Source of the DNA: Elusimicrobiota bacterium
GTDB taxonomy: Bacteria; Elusimicrobiota; Elusimicrobia; UBA1565
Assembly (NCBI GenBank): GCA_016196755.1
Contig: JACPXC010000001.1
Span: 1-64,000 of the forward strand
Direction: 5' to 3'
Length of the DNA: 64,000 bases
Part shown: positions 1 through 7,870 of the stretch, in pieces
How the letters are laid out: each line of letters opens with the position of its first letter
Numbering within the stretch: the first letter of the stretch is position 1
Program-made: the position numbers and the translations under genes
Notes under the pieces: model-generated
What the model was told of the DNA's origin: nothing
The model's database searches: none
What the model saw: the letters and a program-made list of their open reading frames with translations, nothing else

Positions 1-18
1 GTCGTTCAAGCGGAGGAG

Positions 19-52
19 CTTCGAGGATTGCCTCCGTCGGCAATCCTCGAAG
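19..52. repeat. 14-bp perfect inverted repeat (hairpin)
   Basis: Positions 19-32 and 39-52 are exact reverse complements around a 6-nt loop. No T-run follows on either strand, so it is not a typical intrinsic terminator. The rest of 1-104 shows nothing I can assign; it may be the tail of a feature outside the window. Confidence 0.6.
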
Positions 53-104
53 CCACGCGCACGAGGCGCGTAAACGGCTCCGTCAACGGCGCAGGGCGTC
101 CGGT

Positions 105-482
105 TCAGGATGCCGGGGACCTGGCGACCTGAGCAGTTACTAGAAACTTCTTATATTCCGAACTGGTTAGAATCCCTTGTTTCTTCATTCGCTTCTTGAT
201 GTGGGCCGGAACTTCTCTGAAATCGCATGGGAAGCCGTGATATTCCCCGTCGGCTGATGGTTGGGCGATGAAAAACTCGCCACCCCGATAGTAAAAGACT
301 TTCTTGGGATTCCCTCGATCTTCTAAATAGAGTTTCTTTTCGACCGCATCTGTCAGCCAGGCTTGTGCGTCTGCCAGGGTAATGCTGGCCGGGCAGATCG
401 AGCCTTTAATGCCTGGGTTTGTTTTCCCTTCTAGGGGCCCTTCATGATGCTTCGGGCTAGATATGTACCGCAACGCGACCAT
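105..482 (-). CDS. Uncharacterised small protein, 125 aa
   Basis: I do not recognise the family. The protein is soluble, with no signal peptide or membrane segment, and its C-terminal third is rich in basic residues. Base composition is clearly more AT-rich than the rest of the window, which could mean recent acquisition. No clear Shine-Dalgarno precedes the ATG. Instead a TTGGAC/TACCCT promoter-like pair lies directly upstream with the -10 box 7 nt before the start codon, which supports this start and suggests a leaderless transcript. It is a monocistronic neighbour of the lipid operon rather than an obvious part of it. Confidence 0.6.
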   Translation of the reverse strand: MVALRYISSPKHHEGPLEGKTNPGIKGSICPASITLADAQAWLTDAVEKKLYLEDRGNPKKVFYYRGGEFFIAQPSADGEYHGFPCDFREVPAHIKKRMKKQGILTSSEYKKFLVTAQVARSPAS

Positions 483-489
483 CCAGGCA

Positions 490-519
490 AGGGTAGCAGG
501 TAATCGAGTTCCTGTCCAA
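490..519 (-). promoter_or_regulatory. Promoter for the 125-aa gene
   Basis: On the minus strand TTGGAC (514-519), an 18-bp spacer and TACCCT (490-495) are followed after 7 nt by the ATG at 482. The predicted transcription start falls at or next to the start codon. Confidence 0.45.
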
Positions 520-559
520 TTGGGGAATATTGAGACTTTTGGACCTTTATCCCAACTAC

Positions 560-587
560 AAAAAGGCCGCGGTTATATCCGCGCCTT
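560..587 (-). terminator. Intrinsic terminator of the lipid operon
   Basis: On the minus strand the end of the lipoprotein gene forms a stem of about 9 bp (583-587 with 563-567, and 579-582 with 569-572, one bulge), followed by a run of T. The stop codon at 573-575 lies in the loop, so the terminator starts inside the coding sequence. Confidence 0.65.
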
Positions 588-1151
588 CAGCTTGCGGATC
601 ATCCAGCCTAGCACGGGGACGTGCTCCCAGAGGCCGCGGGCGGAATCCCAGTAGTCCTGGTGGTAGACGATGCGGCCTTCCTTATTGAAGCGCAGGTGGG
701 TGAGGCCGATGGAGCTCGTCAGCTCGCCCTTTTTGAACTTCTTGAACTCGATGTGCATCTTCCAGCGCATGTAGAAGTCGGGCCCCTTGCGCGACCAGTC
801 CTCGAGCTCGACGACGCAGGACTCCGCCCCGGCGGCGCTCTCGGCCATGTAATGCGCGATCTTGTCCGAGCCGCGCAGGCTCTTGACCGTGTCGTCGAAC
901 CAAGCGTCCTCGGCGTATAGCTTCGGGGCCTTCGCGCGTACGACGTCGGGCGTAAACGACGACCAGTAGTCCTTGAAAGCGGCCACGGCGGCGGCCTCCT
1001 CGGGGCTGCCGGGGGCTACGGTGCCGACCTTCTCGGCGGTGGTGGCCTCGAGGGCCCGGTCATGCCAGCTCAGCATCGGCTCCTCCTGGCGCGCGGCGCT
1101 CGAGCATGCGGCCAAAGCGGCGAGGGCGAAGGTCGGCAGTCTGCGTCTCAT
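573..1151 (-). CDS. NTF2/SnoaL-like lipoprotein
   Basis: 192-aa predicted lipoprotein. Residues 1-16 form a signal peptide ending in a lipobox (LAAC, lipidated Cys at 16). The mature part resembles the NTF2/SnoaL-like fold, with conserved aromatic and acidic positions such as the YAEDAWFDD stretch, but no catalytic role can be assigned. A strong Shine-Dalgarno (GGAGGAG) sits just before the ATG. It is the last gene of the sigma/Cfa operon, and proteins of this fold often accompany Cfa/DUF1365 clusters in other bacteria. Its first 92 nt overlap the end of the desaturase gene in another frame. Fold assignment is moderate; the lipoprotein prediction is firm. Confidence 0.8.
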   Translation of the reverse strand: MRRRLPTFALAALAACSSAARQEEPMLSWHDRALEATTAEKVGTVAPGSPEEAAAVAAFKDYWSSFTPDVVRAKAPKLYAEDAWFDDTVKSLRGSDKIAHYMAESAAGAESCVVELEDWSRKGPDFYMRWKMHIEFKKFKKGELTSSIGLTHLRFNKEGRIVYHQDYWDSARGLWEHVPVLGWMIRKLKARI

Positions 1152-1941
1152 GGATCTCCTCCAAGGGCGGGTGGGCGCGGAGCTCGCCGACCAGGCCCGC
1201 GGCGGCCAGGAGCTTCAGGACGCCGTGCGACGGGTCGAGTTCCCAGGCGGTCAGGCCCTGGCGGGCCACGCTCGGGAACTGGTGGTGGTTGTTGTGCCAG
1301 CCCTCGCCGAGGGTCAGCGCGGCCACTAGGGGGTTGTTGCGGCTGTCGTCGGGGGTGGCGAAGCGCCGCGAGCCGAACAGGTGGGCCAGCGAGTTGACCG
1401 TGAAGGTGCCGTGATAGAGCAGCGTCGTGCTGACGAAGAAGCCCCAGACCAGCATGCGCGGGGAGTGCGCCGCGCAGGCCAGACCCAGCGTCACCGGAGC
1501 CAGGAAGTGCCAGCGGTCCAGCCAGACGAGCTCCGGGAAGCGCGCCAGGTCGGGCACGGCCTCGAGGCGGGTCTTGGCGAAGTGCGGGCTCAGGATCCAG
1601 CCGGCATGCGACCACCAGAAGCCGCCGTGGCGCGGCGAGTGGACGTCGTCTTTGGTGTCGGAGTAGCGGTGGTGGTTGCGGTGGTGGGCCGCCCACCAGA
1701 GCGGGCCCTTCTGGCCCGAGGTGGCGCCGAGCAGGCCCAGGAGGAACTGGAACGCCCGCCCGGTCTTGAAGGCCCGGTGCGAGAAATAGCGGTGGTAGCC
1801 CGCCGTGATCGCGAACATGCGGACCAGGTAGAGCGCGGCGCAGACGCCCGCGGCCGCGGCGTCGACGCCGGTCCAGAACGCCCCCAGGCAGGCCAGGTGG
1901 ACGCCCGCGAAAGCCGCGTTGTTGACGGCCCCGAGCCTCAC
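1060..1941 (-). CDS. Acyl-CoA/acyl-lipid delta-9-type fatty acid desaturase
   Basis: 293-aa integral membrane di-iron desaturase of the stearoyl-CoA desaturase type, introducing a double bond into a fatty acyl chain. The three histidine clusters are visible: HRYFSH near residue 50, HRNHHRY near 85 and HNNHH near 225. Several hydrophobic segments frame them. A GTG start at 1941 overlaps the stop of the upstream cfa gene (GTGA), indicating translational coupling. The unsaturated product is the natural substrate for the Cfa enzymes of this operon. The gene extends 92 nt into the downstream lipoprotein gene, an unusually long overlap that could be genuine or reflect a lost stop codon. Confidence 0.9.
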   Translation of the reverse strand: MRLGAVNNAAFAGVHLACLGAFWTGVDAAAAGVCAALYLVRMFAITAGYHRYFSHRAFKTGRAFQFLLGLLGATSGQKGPLWWAAHHRNHHRYSDTKDDVHSPRHGGFWWSHAGWILSPHFAKTRLEAVPDLARFPELVWLDRWHFLAPVTLGLACAAHSPRMLVWGFFVSTTLLYHGTFTVNSLAHLFGSRRFATPDDSRNNPLVAALTLGEGWHNNHHQFPSVARQGLTAWELDPSHGVLKLLAAAGLVGELRAHPPLEEIHETQTADLRPRRFGRMLERRAPGGADAELA

Positions 1942-3191
1942 GGCACCCCCGGCAGGGAGCGGTTGCCCGGCCGCGAGAGCACGAACTGCACGTCGCCCAA
2001 CTGGCGGTCCGCGAAGCCGGCCTCGCAGTAGCTGAAGTAGTAGTCCCAGGCGCGGACGAAGTCCTCCCCGAAGCCCAAGGCCCGGACCTGCGGGGCCGCG
2101 GCGAGGAAGCGCTGGCGCCACTCGCGCAAGGTGCGCGCGTAGTGCGGCCCGACGTTCTCGAGCCTTTCGAGGCTCAGGCGCGAGCCCGCCGTCGCGGCCT
2201 CGAGGAGACGGGTCACCGAGGGGACGACGGCGCCCGGGAAGATGTGCTTCTGGATCCAGTCGCAGCCCCGCCGATAGGCCTCGTAGCGGTGGTCGGGGAT
2301 GGTGATGGCCTGGATGACGGCCAGGCCGTCGGGGCCGAGCAGGCCGTCGACGGCGGCAAAGAAGCCGGGCAGGTTCTCGTGGCCCACGGCCTCGATCATC
2401 TCGCAGGAGAGGACGCGGTCGTAGCGGCCGCGCGCCTTGCGGTAGTCGAGCAGCTCGAAGCTTATCTTGTCGGCCACGCCGGCGGCGGCGGCGCGCGCCT
2501 TGGCCGCCGCCAGCTGCTCCTCGGAGAGCGTAAGCGAGCGCACCGTGACGCCCCAGTCGCGCGCGGCGTCGACCGCCAAAGAGCCCCAGCCCGAGCCGAT
2601 CTCGAGCACGGTCATGCCCGGCGAGAGGCGGGCCCACTCGAGCAGGCGCCGCCGCTTGGCGGCCTGGGCCTCGGCCATCGTCATGTCAGGCCGCTCATAG
2701 AGCCCGCAGGAGTAGGTCATCGAGTCGTCGAGGAAGAGGCCGAACATCTCGTTGGAGAGGTCGTAGTGGGCGGCGATGTTCTCCTTGGCTCCGCGCAGGT
2801 TGTTGGCGCGCAGCAGATGTCCGACCCGGTTGGCCGCCCGGCCGAGCCGCGAGAGCGTCCGGTAGCGCGGCTCTAGCGCGGGCTCGTTGGCGAGCAGGAG
2901 GCGCAGAAGGGCGGTCAGGTCGTCGGAGGCGTAAAAGCCCGCCGTGTAGGCCTCGCCGAGGCCGACGTCGCCGGAGAGCGCCAGGCTCGTCCAGAAGCGC
3001 GGGTCGCGCACCTCGAGCCGCACCGCGGGGCCCGGGCCGGGGCCGAAGGCGGAGACGCGGCCGGACTCGACGATCTCCAGCCGCCCCGACGCCAGATGGC
3101 GCATGAGACCGAGGACGGCGGCGCGTGCCGCCCGCTCGAGCGCGTTGGGGGAGCGGACGGGGAGCGGGTCTTGGGCGGTGGGCATCCTCAT
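1938..3191 (-). CDS. cfa: Cyclopropane-fatty-acyl-phospholipid synthase
   Basis: 417-aa class I SAM-dependent methyltransferase that adds a methylene or methyl group across a double bond of membrane phospholipid acyl chains. The SAM-binding motif VLEIGSGWGS is at residues 195-204. The Cfa lipid-binding signature (HYDLSNEMF, then the DDSMTYSCG stretch) is at about 142-163. Length is typical of full Cfa proteins. The ATG at 3191 overlaps the upstream FAD oxidoreductase stop by 4 nt, and the downstream desaturase starts inside its own stop. It is the more Cfa-like of two methyltransferases in this operon. Confidence 0.93.
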   Translation of the reverse strand: MRMPTAQDPLPVRSPNALERAARAAVLGLMRHLASGRLEIVESGRVSAFGPGPGPAVRLEVRDPRFWTSLALSGDVGLGEAYTAGFYASDDLTALLRLLLANEPALEPRYRTLSRLGRAANRVGHLLRANNLRGAKENIAAHYDLSNEMFGLFLDDSMTYSCGLYERPDMTMAEAQAAKRRRLLEWARLSPGMTVLEIGSGWGSLAVDAARDWGVTVRSLTLSEEQLAAAKARAAAAGVADKISFELLDYRKARGRYDRVLSCEMIEAVGHENLPGFFAAVDGLLGPDGLAVIQAITIPDHRYEAYRRGCDWIQKHIFPGAVVPSVTRLLEAATAGSRLSLERLENVGPHYARTLREWRQRFLAAAPQVRALGFGEDFVRAWDYYFSYCEAGFADRQLGDVQFVLSRPGNRSLPGVP

Positions 3192-4459
3192 GCGGGGACT
3201 CCTAGGTCGGATTTTTCGAGCGACTCCGCGGCCGCGAACGCCGAGCGCACCGCGTCTTCATGGAAGCCGTAGCCGAAATAACTGCCGCAGAACCAGGTGC
3301 GCCGGATGCCGTTGAGGGACGCCAGCGCGGGCTGGGTGCGGGCGGACTCGAAGGTGAAGGCGGGGTGGTGGAGGCTGAGCGAGCGCACGGTCCCGCGCAG
3401 GTCGCGGTCTTCGTTGAGGGTCACGCACCAGCGCCCGCGGGTCTTGAGCCCCTGCAGGTGCGTCATGTCGTAGGTCAGCGTGGCGCCGGCCGAGGGACAG
3501 GCCGGTCGCCGGTAGTTCCACGAGGCCCAGGCCCGCCGCTCGGGGGGGAGGACCGAGGCGTCGTCGTGGAGCACGACACGGTTGGGATGATAGCGCCAGG
3601 CGCCCAGGAGCCGGCGCTCCTCCGGCGTGGGGTCGGCCAGGAGGGCCAGCGCCTCGTCGGCGTGGGCGGCCACCACGGCGGCGTCGAAGCGCCGCTCGCG
3701 CCCGTCGGCAAGGCGCACGACGGCGGAAGCGGGCTTTCGACGCAGCGACGCTACGGGTGACTCCGTGAACACGTCGCCGGGGAAGAGCTTGAGGAAGGCC
3801 TTCACGTAGCTGTGGCTGCCGCCCGGGATGGTCTGCCAGCGCGGCCGGTCGCGCAGGTCGAGGAGGCCATGGTTGTCGAAGAAGCGCGCGAAGAGCTCGG
3901 CCGGGAAGTCCAGCAGTTCGCCCAGCGGCGCCGACCAGATGGCCGAGCCCATGGGGACGACGTAGTGGCGCGCCAGGTCCGGGCCGAAGCCCCCGTCCTC
4001 GAGCCAGCGCCCCAGGGTGCGCTGGCCGAAGGACCCGGCGCGCAGGTCGGCGCGGGCCCGGTTCCCGAATCGCACGATGTCGGCCAGGAGCCGCCAATAC
4101 GACGGGCGCAGGAGGTTGCGGCGCTGGGCGAAGAGAGAATCGAAGTCCTTGCCCGCGTACATCAGGCCCGAGGCCTCGTCCCAATAGCCGAAGGACATGT
4201 CGGCCCAGCGCCATTTCACGCCCCACTCCGAGAGCAGGGAGTGCAGGAGCGGGTAGGTGCGGTCGTTGAGGACGATGAAGCCCATGTCGACCGGCGTGCC
4301 GGCGTCGGGCCCGTCGGACACCGTGACGGTCAGGGTGTGCCCGCCCACGTAGGCGTTGCGCTCGAAGAGGGTGACGTGATGACGCCGGGACAGCAAGTAG
4401 GCCGCGGCCACCCCGGCCACGCCCCCGCCGATGACCGCGACCTCGGAGCGCGCGCTCAC
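3188..4459 (-). CDS. FAD-dependent amine-oxidase-like oxidoreductase
   Basis: 423-aa flavoprotein with an N-terminal Rossmann dinucleotide-binding motif (GGGVAG, residues 11-16) and an overall amine oxidase/NAD(P)-binding fold. Members of this family sit beside Cfa and DUF1365 genes in many bacteria and are proposed to modify membrane acyl chains. In Rhodobacter such genes belong to the singlet-oxygen response. The GTG start at 4459 overlaps the stop of the DUF1365 gene, and a longer upstream open frame is only read-through of that gene. The substrate is not known from sequence. Confidence 0.85.
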   Translation of the reverse strand: MSARSEVAVIGGGVAGVAAAYLLSRRHHVTLFERNAYVGGHTLTVTVSDGPDAGTPVDMGFIVLNDRTYPLLHSLLSEWGVKWRWADMSFGYWDEASGLMYAGKDFDSLFAQRRNLLRPSYWRLLADIVRFGNRARADLRAGSFGQRTLGRWLEDGGFGPDLARHYVVPMGSAIWSAPLGELLDFPAELFARFFDNHGLLDLRDRPRWQTIPGGSHSYVKAFLKLFPGDVFTESPVASLRRKPASAVVRLADGRERRFDAAVVAAHADEALALLADPTPEERRLLGAWRYHPNRVVLHDDASVLPPERRAWASWNYRRPACPSAGATLTYDMTHLQGLKTRGRWCVTLNEDRDLRGTVRSLSLHHPAFTFESARTQPALASLNGIRRTWFCGSYFGYGFHEDAVRSAFAAAESLEKSDLGVPA

Positions 4460-5214
4460 GCGGCCTCCGTGGCGCGTTTGGCGGGATGGGTGAAGAACGG
4501 GGCGCCCTTGAGCTTGAGGAGCAGGGCCTGCCAATAGATCGCCGTGACGATCTTTGCGGTCATAAACGGGAACTCGGCCAAGGCGGCGGCCAGGGTCCGG
4601 CTGTCGAGCGGCCGGCGGCGCAGGCCCATCGTGGCTTCGAAGCTCAGGACGCCGTCCTGGCGGTTCTCCATGTGGATGCCCAGGGCCGCGCCCGGCCGTG
4701 AGAAGCTCCAGCGGTAGTCTATCTCCATCGGGATGAACGGGGAGACATGGAACTCCTTCTTGAACTCGAAGGACAGGGAGCCGGCCGAGCGGCCGCGAGC
4801 GTCCATGACGTAGCAGTGGCGTTCGAGCCAAGGGGTGTTGCTGACTTCGGCCACGACGGCGTCGAGCGTCCCCACGCTGTCGTAGCAGTAGAAGAAGCTG
4901 ACCGGGTTAAATCCCACGCCCCAGGTGCGCGGCTGGGTGAGGAGCTCGATCCGGCCCTCGGGGCGCCGGCCGAGGCGCTCCTGGACCAGGGAGCGGACCG
5001 ACTCCTCGAGCGGCTCGGCCGGGTCACCCAGGTGGTCGGCGCGCCGGAAGCGTACCGGGGCCGGCCGGCGGGTCGAGAAGAACGGGCAGTCCTCTAGCAG
5101 GCGCGGCAGCTCCTCCAGGTCGAGGAGCAGGTAATAGACCGAGTAGGAGAACGCATGGGGTGCCGGGGTGAGGCGGCGGTGGCGCACCCGCCCGGCGTAG
5201 AGCGCGCTGTTCAA
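4456..5214 (-). CDS. DUF1365 family protein
   Basis: 252-aa DUF1365 protein of unknown biochemical function, almost always found between a Cfa-type methyltransferase and an FAD oxidoreductase, as here. The N-terminus LNSALYAGRVRHRR is the family hallmark. It fixes the start at a TTG codon (5214) that overlaps the stop of the upstream gene. The family's conserved GVGFNPVSFFYCYD stretch follows near residues 95-110. No clear signal peptide is seen. Genetic context suggests it helps modify or handle acyl chains; that is inference. Confidence 0.88.
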   Translation of the reverse strand: MNSALYAGRVRHRRLTPAPHAFSYSVYYLLLDLEELPRLLEDCPFFSTRRPAPVRFRRADHLGDPAEPLEESVRSLVQERLGRRPEGRIELLTQPRTWGVGFNPVSFFYCYDSVGTLDAVVAEVSNTPWLERHCYVMDARGRSAGSLSFEFKKEFHVSPFIPMEIDYRWSFSRPGAALGIHMENRQDGVLSFEATMGLRRRPLDSRTLAAALAEFPFMTAKIVTAIYWQALLLKLKGAPFFTHPAKRATEAA

Positions 5215-6236
5215 GCCGGCCTCTCGAAGACGTAGTGCGAAACGCCCCACTCGGCTCCGCCGCGATAGGCGAAGAGCTCGGCGCAGGCCAGGAAGAACAG
5301 CCGCCAGCGGGCCAGCCAGACCTCGGCCTTGGCGCCGTAGACGGCGCGCAGGACGGGGGTGACCTCGGCGCGGCGCGCGTCGAGGTTCTCGAGCCAGTGC
5401 TCGGAGGTGCGGCCGTAGTGCGTTCCGTCGAGGCGCCAGTCGCCCTTGAGGACGAGGTCGGGGCGGGCCAGCGACGGCAGGAGCCCATGGCCGGGCATGA
5501 TGCCGCCGGTGAAGAAGTGCCGCGCCATCCAGTCGTCTTCTCCCTCGTCGAGGAACGGGTAGGTGAAGTCGCGGTGGCTGAAGACGTGGACGAAGAGCCG
5601 GCCGCCCGGCTCGAGCCAGGAGGCGACGCGGCCTAAAAGGGCAGGGATGTTCCGCATATGCTCGAACATCTCCACCGAGACGATCCTCTCGAAACGTGCG
5701 CCGGCCTCGAAAGCGTTCATGTCCGCGGTGCGGACCTCCACGTTCTTTAGCCCGCGTCCACGGGCGCGCTCCATTATGAACTCGCGTTGGGGCGCGGAGT
5801 TCGAGACCCCGAGGAAGGTCGACTTGGGGTAGCGCTCGGCGGCCCAAAGCAGCAGCGAGCCCCAGCCGCAGCCCAGCTCGAGGACGCGCTGGCCGTCGGC
5901 CAGCCCGGCGCGCTCGGCCACGGTCTCGAGCATGGCCTCCTCGGCCTCGGCCAGCGTCGTGTCCGTTTTGTTGTACAGGCAGGACGAGTATTTGAGCCGG
6001 GGCCCCAGGGCCAGTTGGAAGAAGGCGGGGGGGACCTCGTAATGCTGCTCGTTGGCCTTCTCGGGCACCGGCGCCACGGGGGCCTCCGCCATGGAGGCAC
6101 GGAAGCGCGCCTCCGAGCCGTCGGCGCGCGCCGCGGCGCACTGGGCCAGGCGCCGGCGCAGGATCGTGCGGATCCCCGCGCGCACCAGCGCGTCCGGGAC
6201 CAGGCGCCGCTCGGCCAGGGCGATGGCGGCCCTCAC
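5211..6236 (-). CDS. CFA-synthase-like SAM methyltransferase
   Basis: 341-aa methyltransferase of the cyclopropane-fatty-acid synthase superfamily. QHYEVPPAFFQLALG near residue 65 is the substrate-entry signature and VLELGCGWGS near 125 is the SAM site. It lacks the longer N-terminal lipid-binding region of the cfa product at 1938-3191, so it is a second, more divergent subfamily. In comparable clusters such proteins methylate unsaturated acyl chains (UfaM-like chemistry), but specificity cannot be read from sequence. The GTG start at 6236 overlaps the DUF1295 stop. Confidence 0.88.
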   Translation of the reverse strand: MRAAIALAERRLVPDALVRAGIRTILRRRLAQCAAARADGSEARFRASMAEAPVAPVPEKANEQHYEVPPAFFQLALGPRLKYSSCLYNKTDTTLAEAEEAMLETVAERAGLADGQRVLELGCGWGSLLLWAAERYPKSTFLGVSNSAPQREFIMERARGRGLKNVEVRTADMNAFEAGARFERIVSVEMFEHMRNIPALLGRVASWLEPGGRLFVHVFSHRDFTYPFLDEGEDDWMARHFFTGGIMPGHGLLPSLARPDLVLKGDWRLDGTHYGRTSEHWLENLDARRAEVTPVLRAVYGAKAEVWLARWRLFFLACAELFAYRGGAEWGVSHYVFERPA

Positions 6237-6997
6237 TTGGGGAACCAGGGGATGAACATGGAGGTCGACCTCACGTAGTCGGCGTAGTCGGGACGGGACT
6301 TCAAGGCGTGGGCCTCGGTGAGCGCCACGCCGGTGAGCTTCACGAGGAAGACGGCCATGACCAGGGGGGCGACCAAAGTCCAGCCCCAGGAGGCGGAGCC
6401 GGCGGCCATCACGACGAAGCCCCACCAGAACAGCCATTCGAAGAAGTAGTTGGGATGGCGCGAGTAGCGCCAGAGTCCCTCGCGGCAGGTACGTCCGCGG
6501 TGGGCCGGGTCGGCGCGGAAGGCGGCCAGCTGGCGGTCGGCCCAGGTTTCTCCGGTGACCGCGGCGGCGGCCAGCGCGGCGCCGGCCGCGCCGGAAGCTC
6601 CCGGCGGCCGCGGGTCGGCGGCGAGCACGGCCAGGGGGACGGAGAGCAGGGCGGCCAGCGGGGTCTGGGCCAGGTACAGGGCGAAGAAGCGCGGCGCGGC
6701 GCCCGCGCCCCAGCGGCGGCGGAACCCGGCGTAGCGGCCGTCCTCGGCGGCGGCCAAGGCGCGCTCGCGCAGGAGGTGCCAGGACAGGCGCAGGCTCCAG
6801 GCCGCGAGGATGGTCGCGGCCAAGAGCCGGCGTCCGGCGTGGCCGGAGCCCGAAGCGGCGTGCAGGGCGCCGAAGGCGCCCAAGGACAGAGCCCAGCCGA
6901 GGTCGGCCGTGGCGGCGTTCTTGGTGCGCCGCTGGAGCGCCCACAGACCGGTCTGCAGGAGCGCGGATAGAGCCAAGCCGGCGGTCCAGGGACTCAC
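6233..6997 (-). CDS. DUF1295 membrane protein (steroid 5-alpha-reductase-like)
   Basis: 254-aa polytopic membrane protein of the DUF1295 family, related to the C-terminal part of steroid 5-alpha reductases and isoprenylcysteine methyltransferases. Conserved features are the RTKNAATADLGWA stretch after the first helix and the C-terminal block with WRYSRHPNYFFEWLFWWG, where the RHPNYF motif is diagnostic. It probably reduces or otherwise modifies a lipid double bond; the substrate is unknown. The GTG start at 6997 overlaps the stop of the small zinc-finger gene (GTGA). Confidence 0.87.
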   Translation of the reverse strand: MSPWTAGLALSALLQTGLWALQRRTKNAATADLGWALSLGAFGALHAASGSGHAGRRLLAATILAAWSLRLSWHLLRERALAAAEDGRYAGFRRRWGAGAAPRFFALYLAQTPLAALLSVPLAVLAADPRPPGASGAAGAALAAAAVTGETWADRQLAAFRADPAHRGRTCREGLWRYSRHPNYFFEWLFWWGFVVMAAGSASWGWTLVAPLVMAVFLVKLTGVALTEAHALKSRPDYADYVRSTSMFIPWFPK

Positions 6998-7227
6998 GAC
7001 GGCGGCCTCATCAGCTGGGCCAGCACGCGGTCCTCGACGGCTCGGGTGTCGCGGCGCGGGCCCCAGACCTCGCGGGCGGCGTCGCCCAGCGCGCGGAGCT
7101 GGCGCTTGTACGGCCAGCAGTACCAGCAGTACCAGAGATGGAAGCGGAAGAACAGCGCCTGGGGCCCCGATTCCAGGGCGCCCTCGGCCAGCGCCCGGCA
7201 GGCGTGGCGGCAGATCGGGGCCTTCAT
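6994..7227 (-). CDS. Short zf-HC2-like anti-sigma factor
   Basis: 77-aa protein whose gene overlaps the ECF sigma gene by 4 nt (ATGA). A C-x-H-x-C group lies at residues 6-10, and a H-x3-C-x2-C zinc motif (H30, C34, C37) sits in the RFHLWYCWYCWPYKRQL segment, matching zinc-binding anti-sigma domains. No membrane helix is seen, so it would be a soluble sensor. This differs from the larger ChrR protein that controls similar clusters in Rhodobacter. The in-frame ATG at 7242 is upstream; the overlapping ATG at 7227 is the better start because the protein then begins just before the zinc domain. Function is inferred from motif and position. Confidence 0.75.
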   Translation of the reverse strand: MKAPICRHACRALAEGALESGPQALFFRFHLWYCWYCWPYKRQLRALGDAAREVWGPRRDTRAVEDRVLAQLMRPPS

Positions 7228-7811
7228 CGGGGGCCCCCCCAACGGGCCTCGAGGCAGTCGCGCAGCTTGTTGCGGGCTCGGAACAGGATCACGCGCAGGT
7301 TGGTACCGGACACCCCCAAGATGTTACACAACGAATCCGTGCTTTCACCCTCCACCTCGCGCAGGTAGAAGGCCAGGCGCTGGTCCTCGCTCAGACCCCC
7401 GGCGCACTCCTCGAGGTGGGTCTTGAGCTCGGAGTCGAGGGCGGCCTGCTCGGGCGGCTTGGGCGACCAGATCCCCCAGGCGTTGAAGCGTCCGTCGTAG
7501 CGCGCGTCGACCTCGTCCTCGGAGACTTCCTTGAGGCGCCGGCGGCGCAGGTTCGAGGACTTGTTGTAGAGGATCCCGAAGAGGAAGGTGCGCGGCGTCG
7601 AATGGCCCTCGAAGCGCGGCGCGGCCTCGAGGAAGGCTACGAAGACGTCCTGGACCAGCTCCTCGGCGTCGCTTTCCCGGAAGCCCAGCCCCAAGGCGGC
7701 GTGGAAGAGGGGGGCGGTGTTCTCGCGCACGAGGCGCTCGATGGCCTCCGGCCGGCGGGCGCGGAGGTCGGCGGCGGCGACGACGTCTTCCATCCGGAGG
7801 AATTCTACCAT
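7224..7811 (-). CDS. ECF-family RNA polymerase sigma factor
   Basis: 195-aa extracytoplasmic-function sigma factor. Region 2 (about residues 25-95) has the EELVQDVFVAFLE core-binding helix. Region 4 (about 125-190) carries the helix-turn-helix for the -35 element, including the LCNILGVSGTNLRVILFRAR segment. It heads the membrane-lipid operon and is followed by its presumed zinc-finger anti-sigma, so it likely drives the operon under membrane or oxidative stress. Start could be the ATG at 7811 or the one at 7793. I see no convincing autoregulatory promoter upstream. Confidence 0.92.
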   Translation of the reverse strand: MVEFLRMEDVVAAADLRARRPEAIERLVRENTAPLFHAALGLGFRESDAEELVQDVFVAFLEAAPRFEGHSTPRTFLFGILYNKSSNLRRRRLKEVSEDEVDARYDGRFNAWGIWSPKPPEQAALDSELKTHLEECAGGLSEDQRLAFYLREVEGESTDSLCNILGVSGTNLRVILFRARNKLRDCLEARWGGPR

Positions 7812-7870
7812 TGCCGCCGTAACATCCCGCCTCTGGCGCTCCGCGCGGCGCGCGGCTATCCTGAAGGCCG

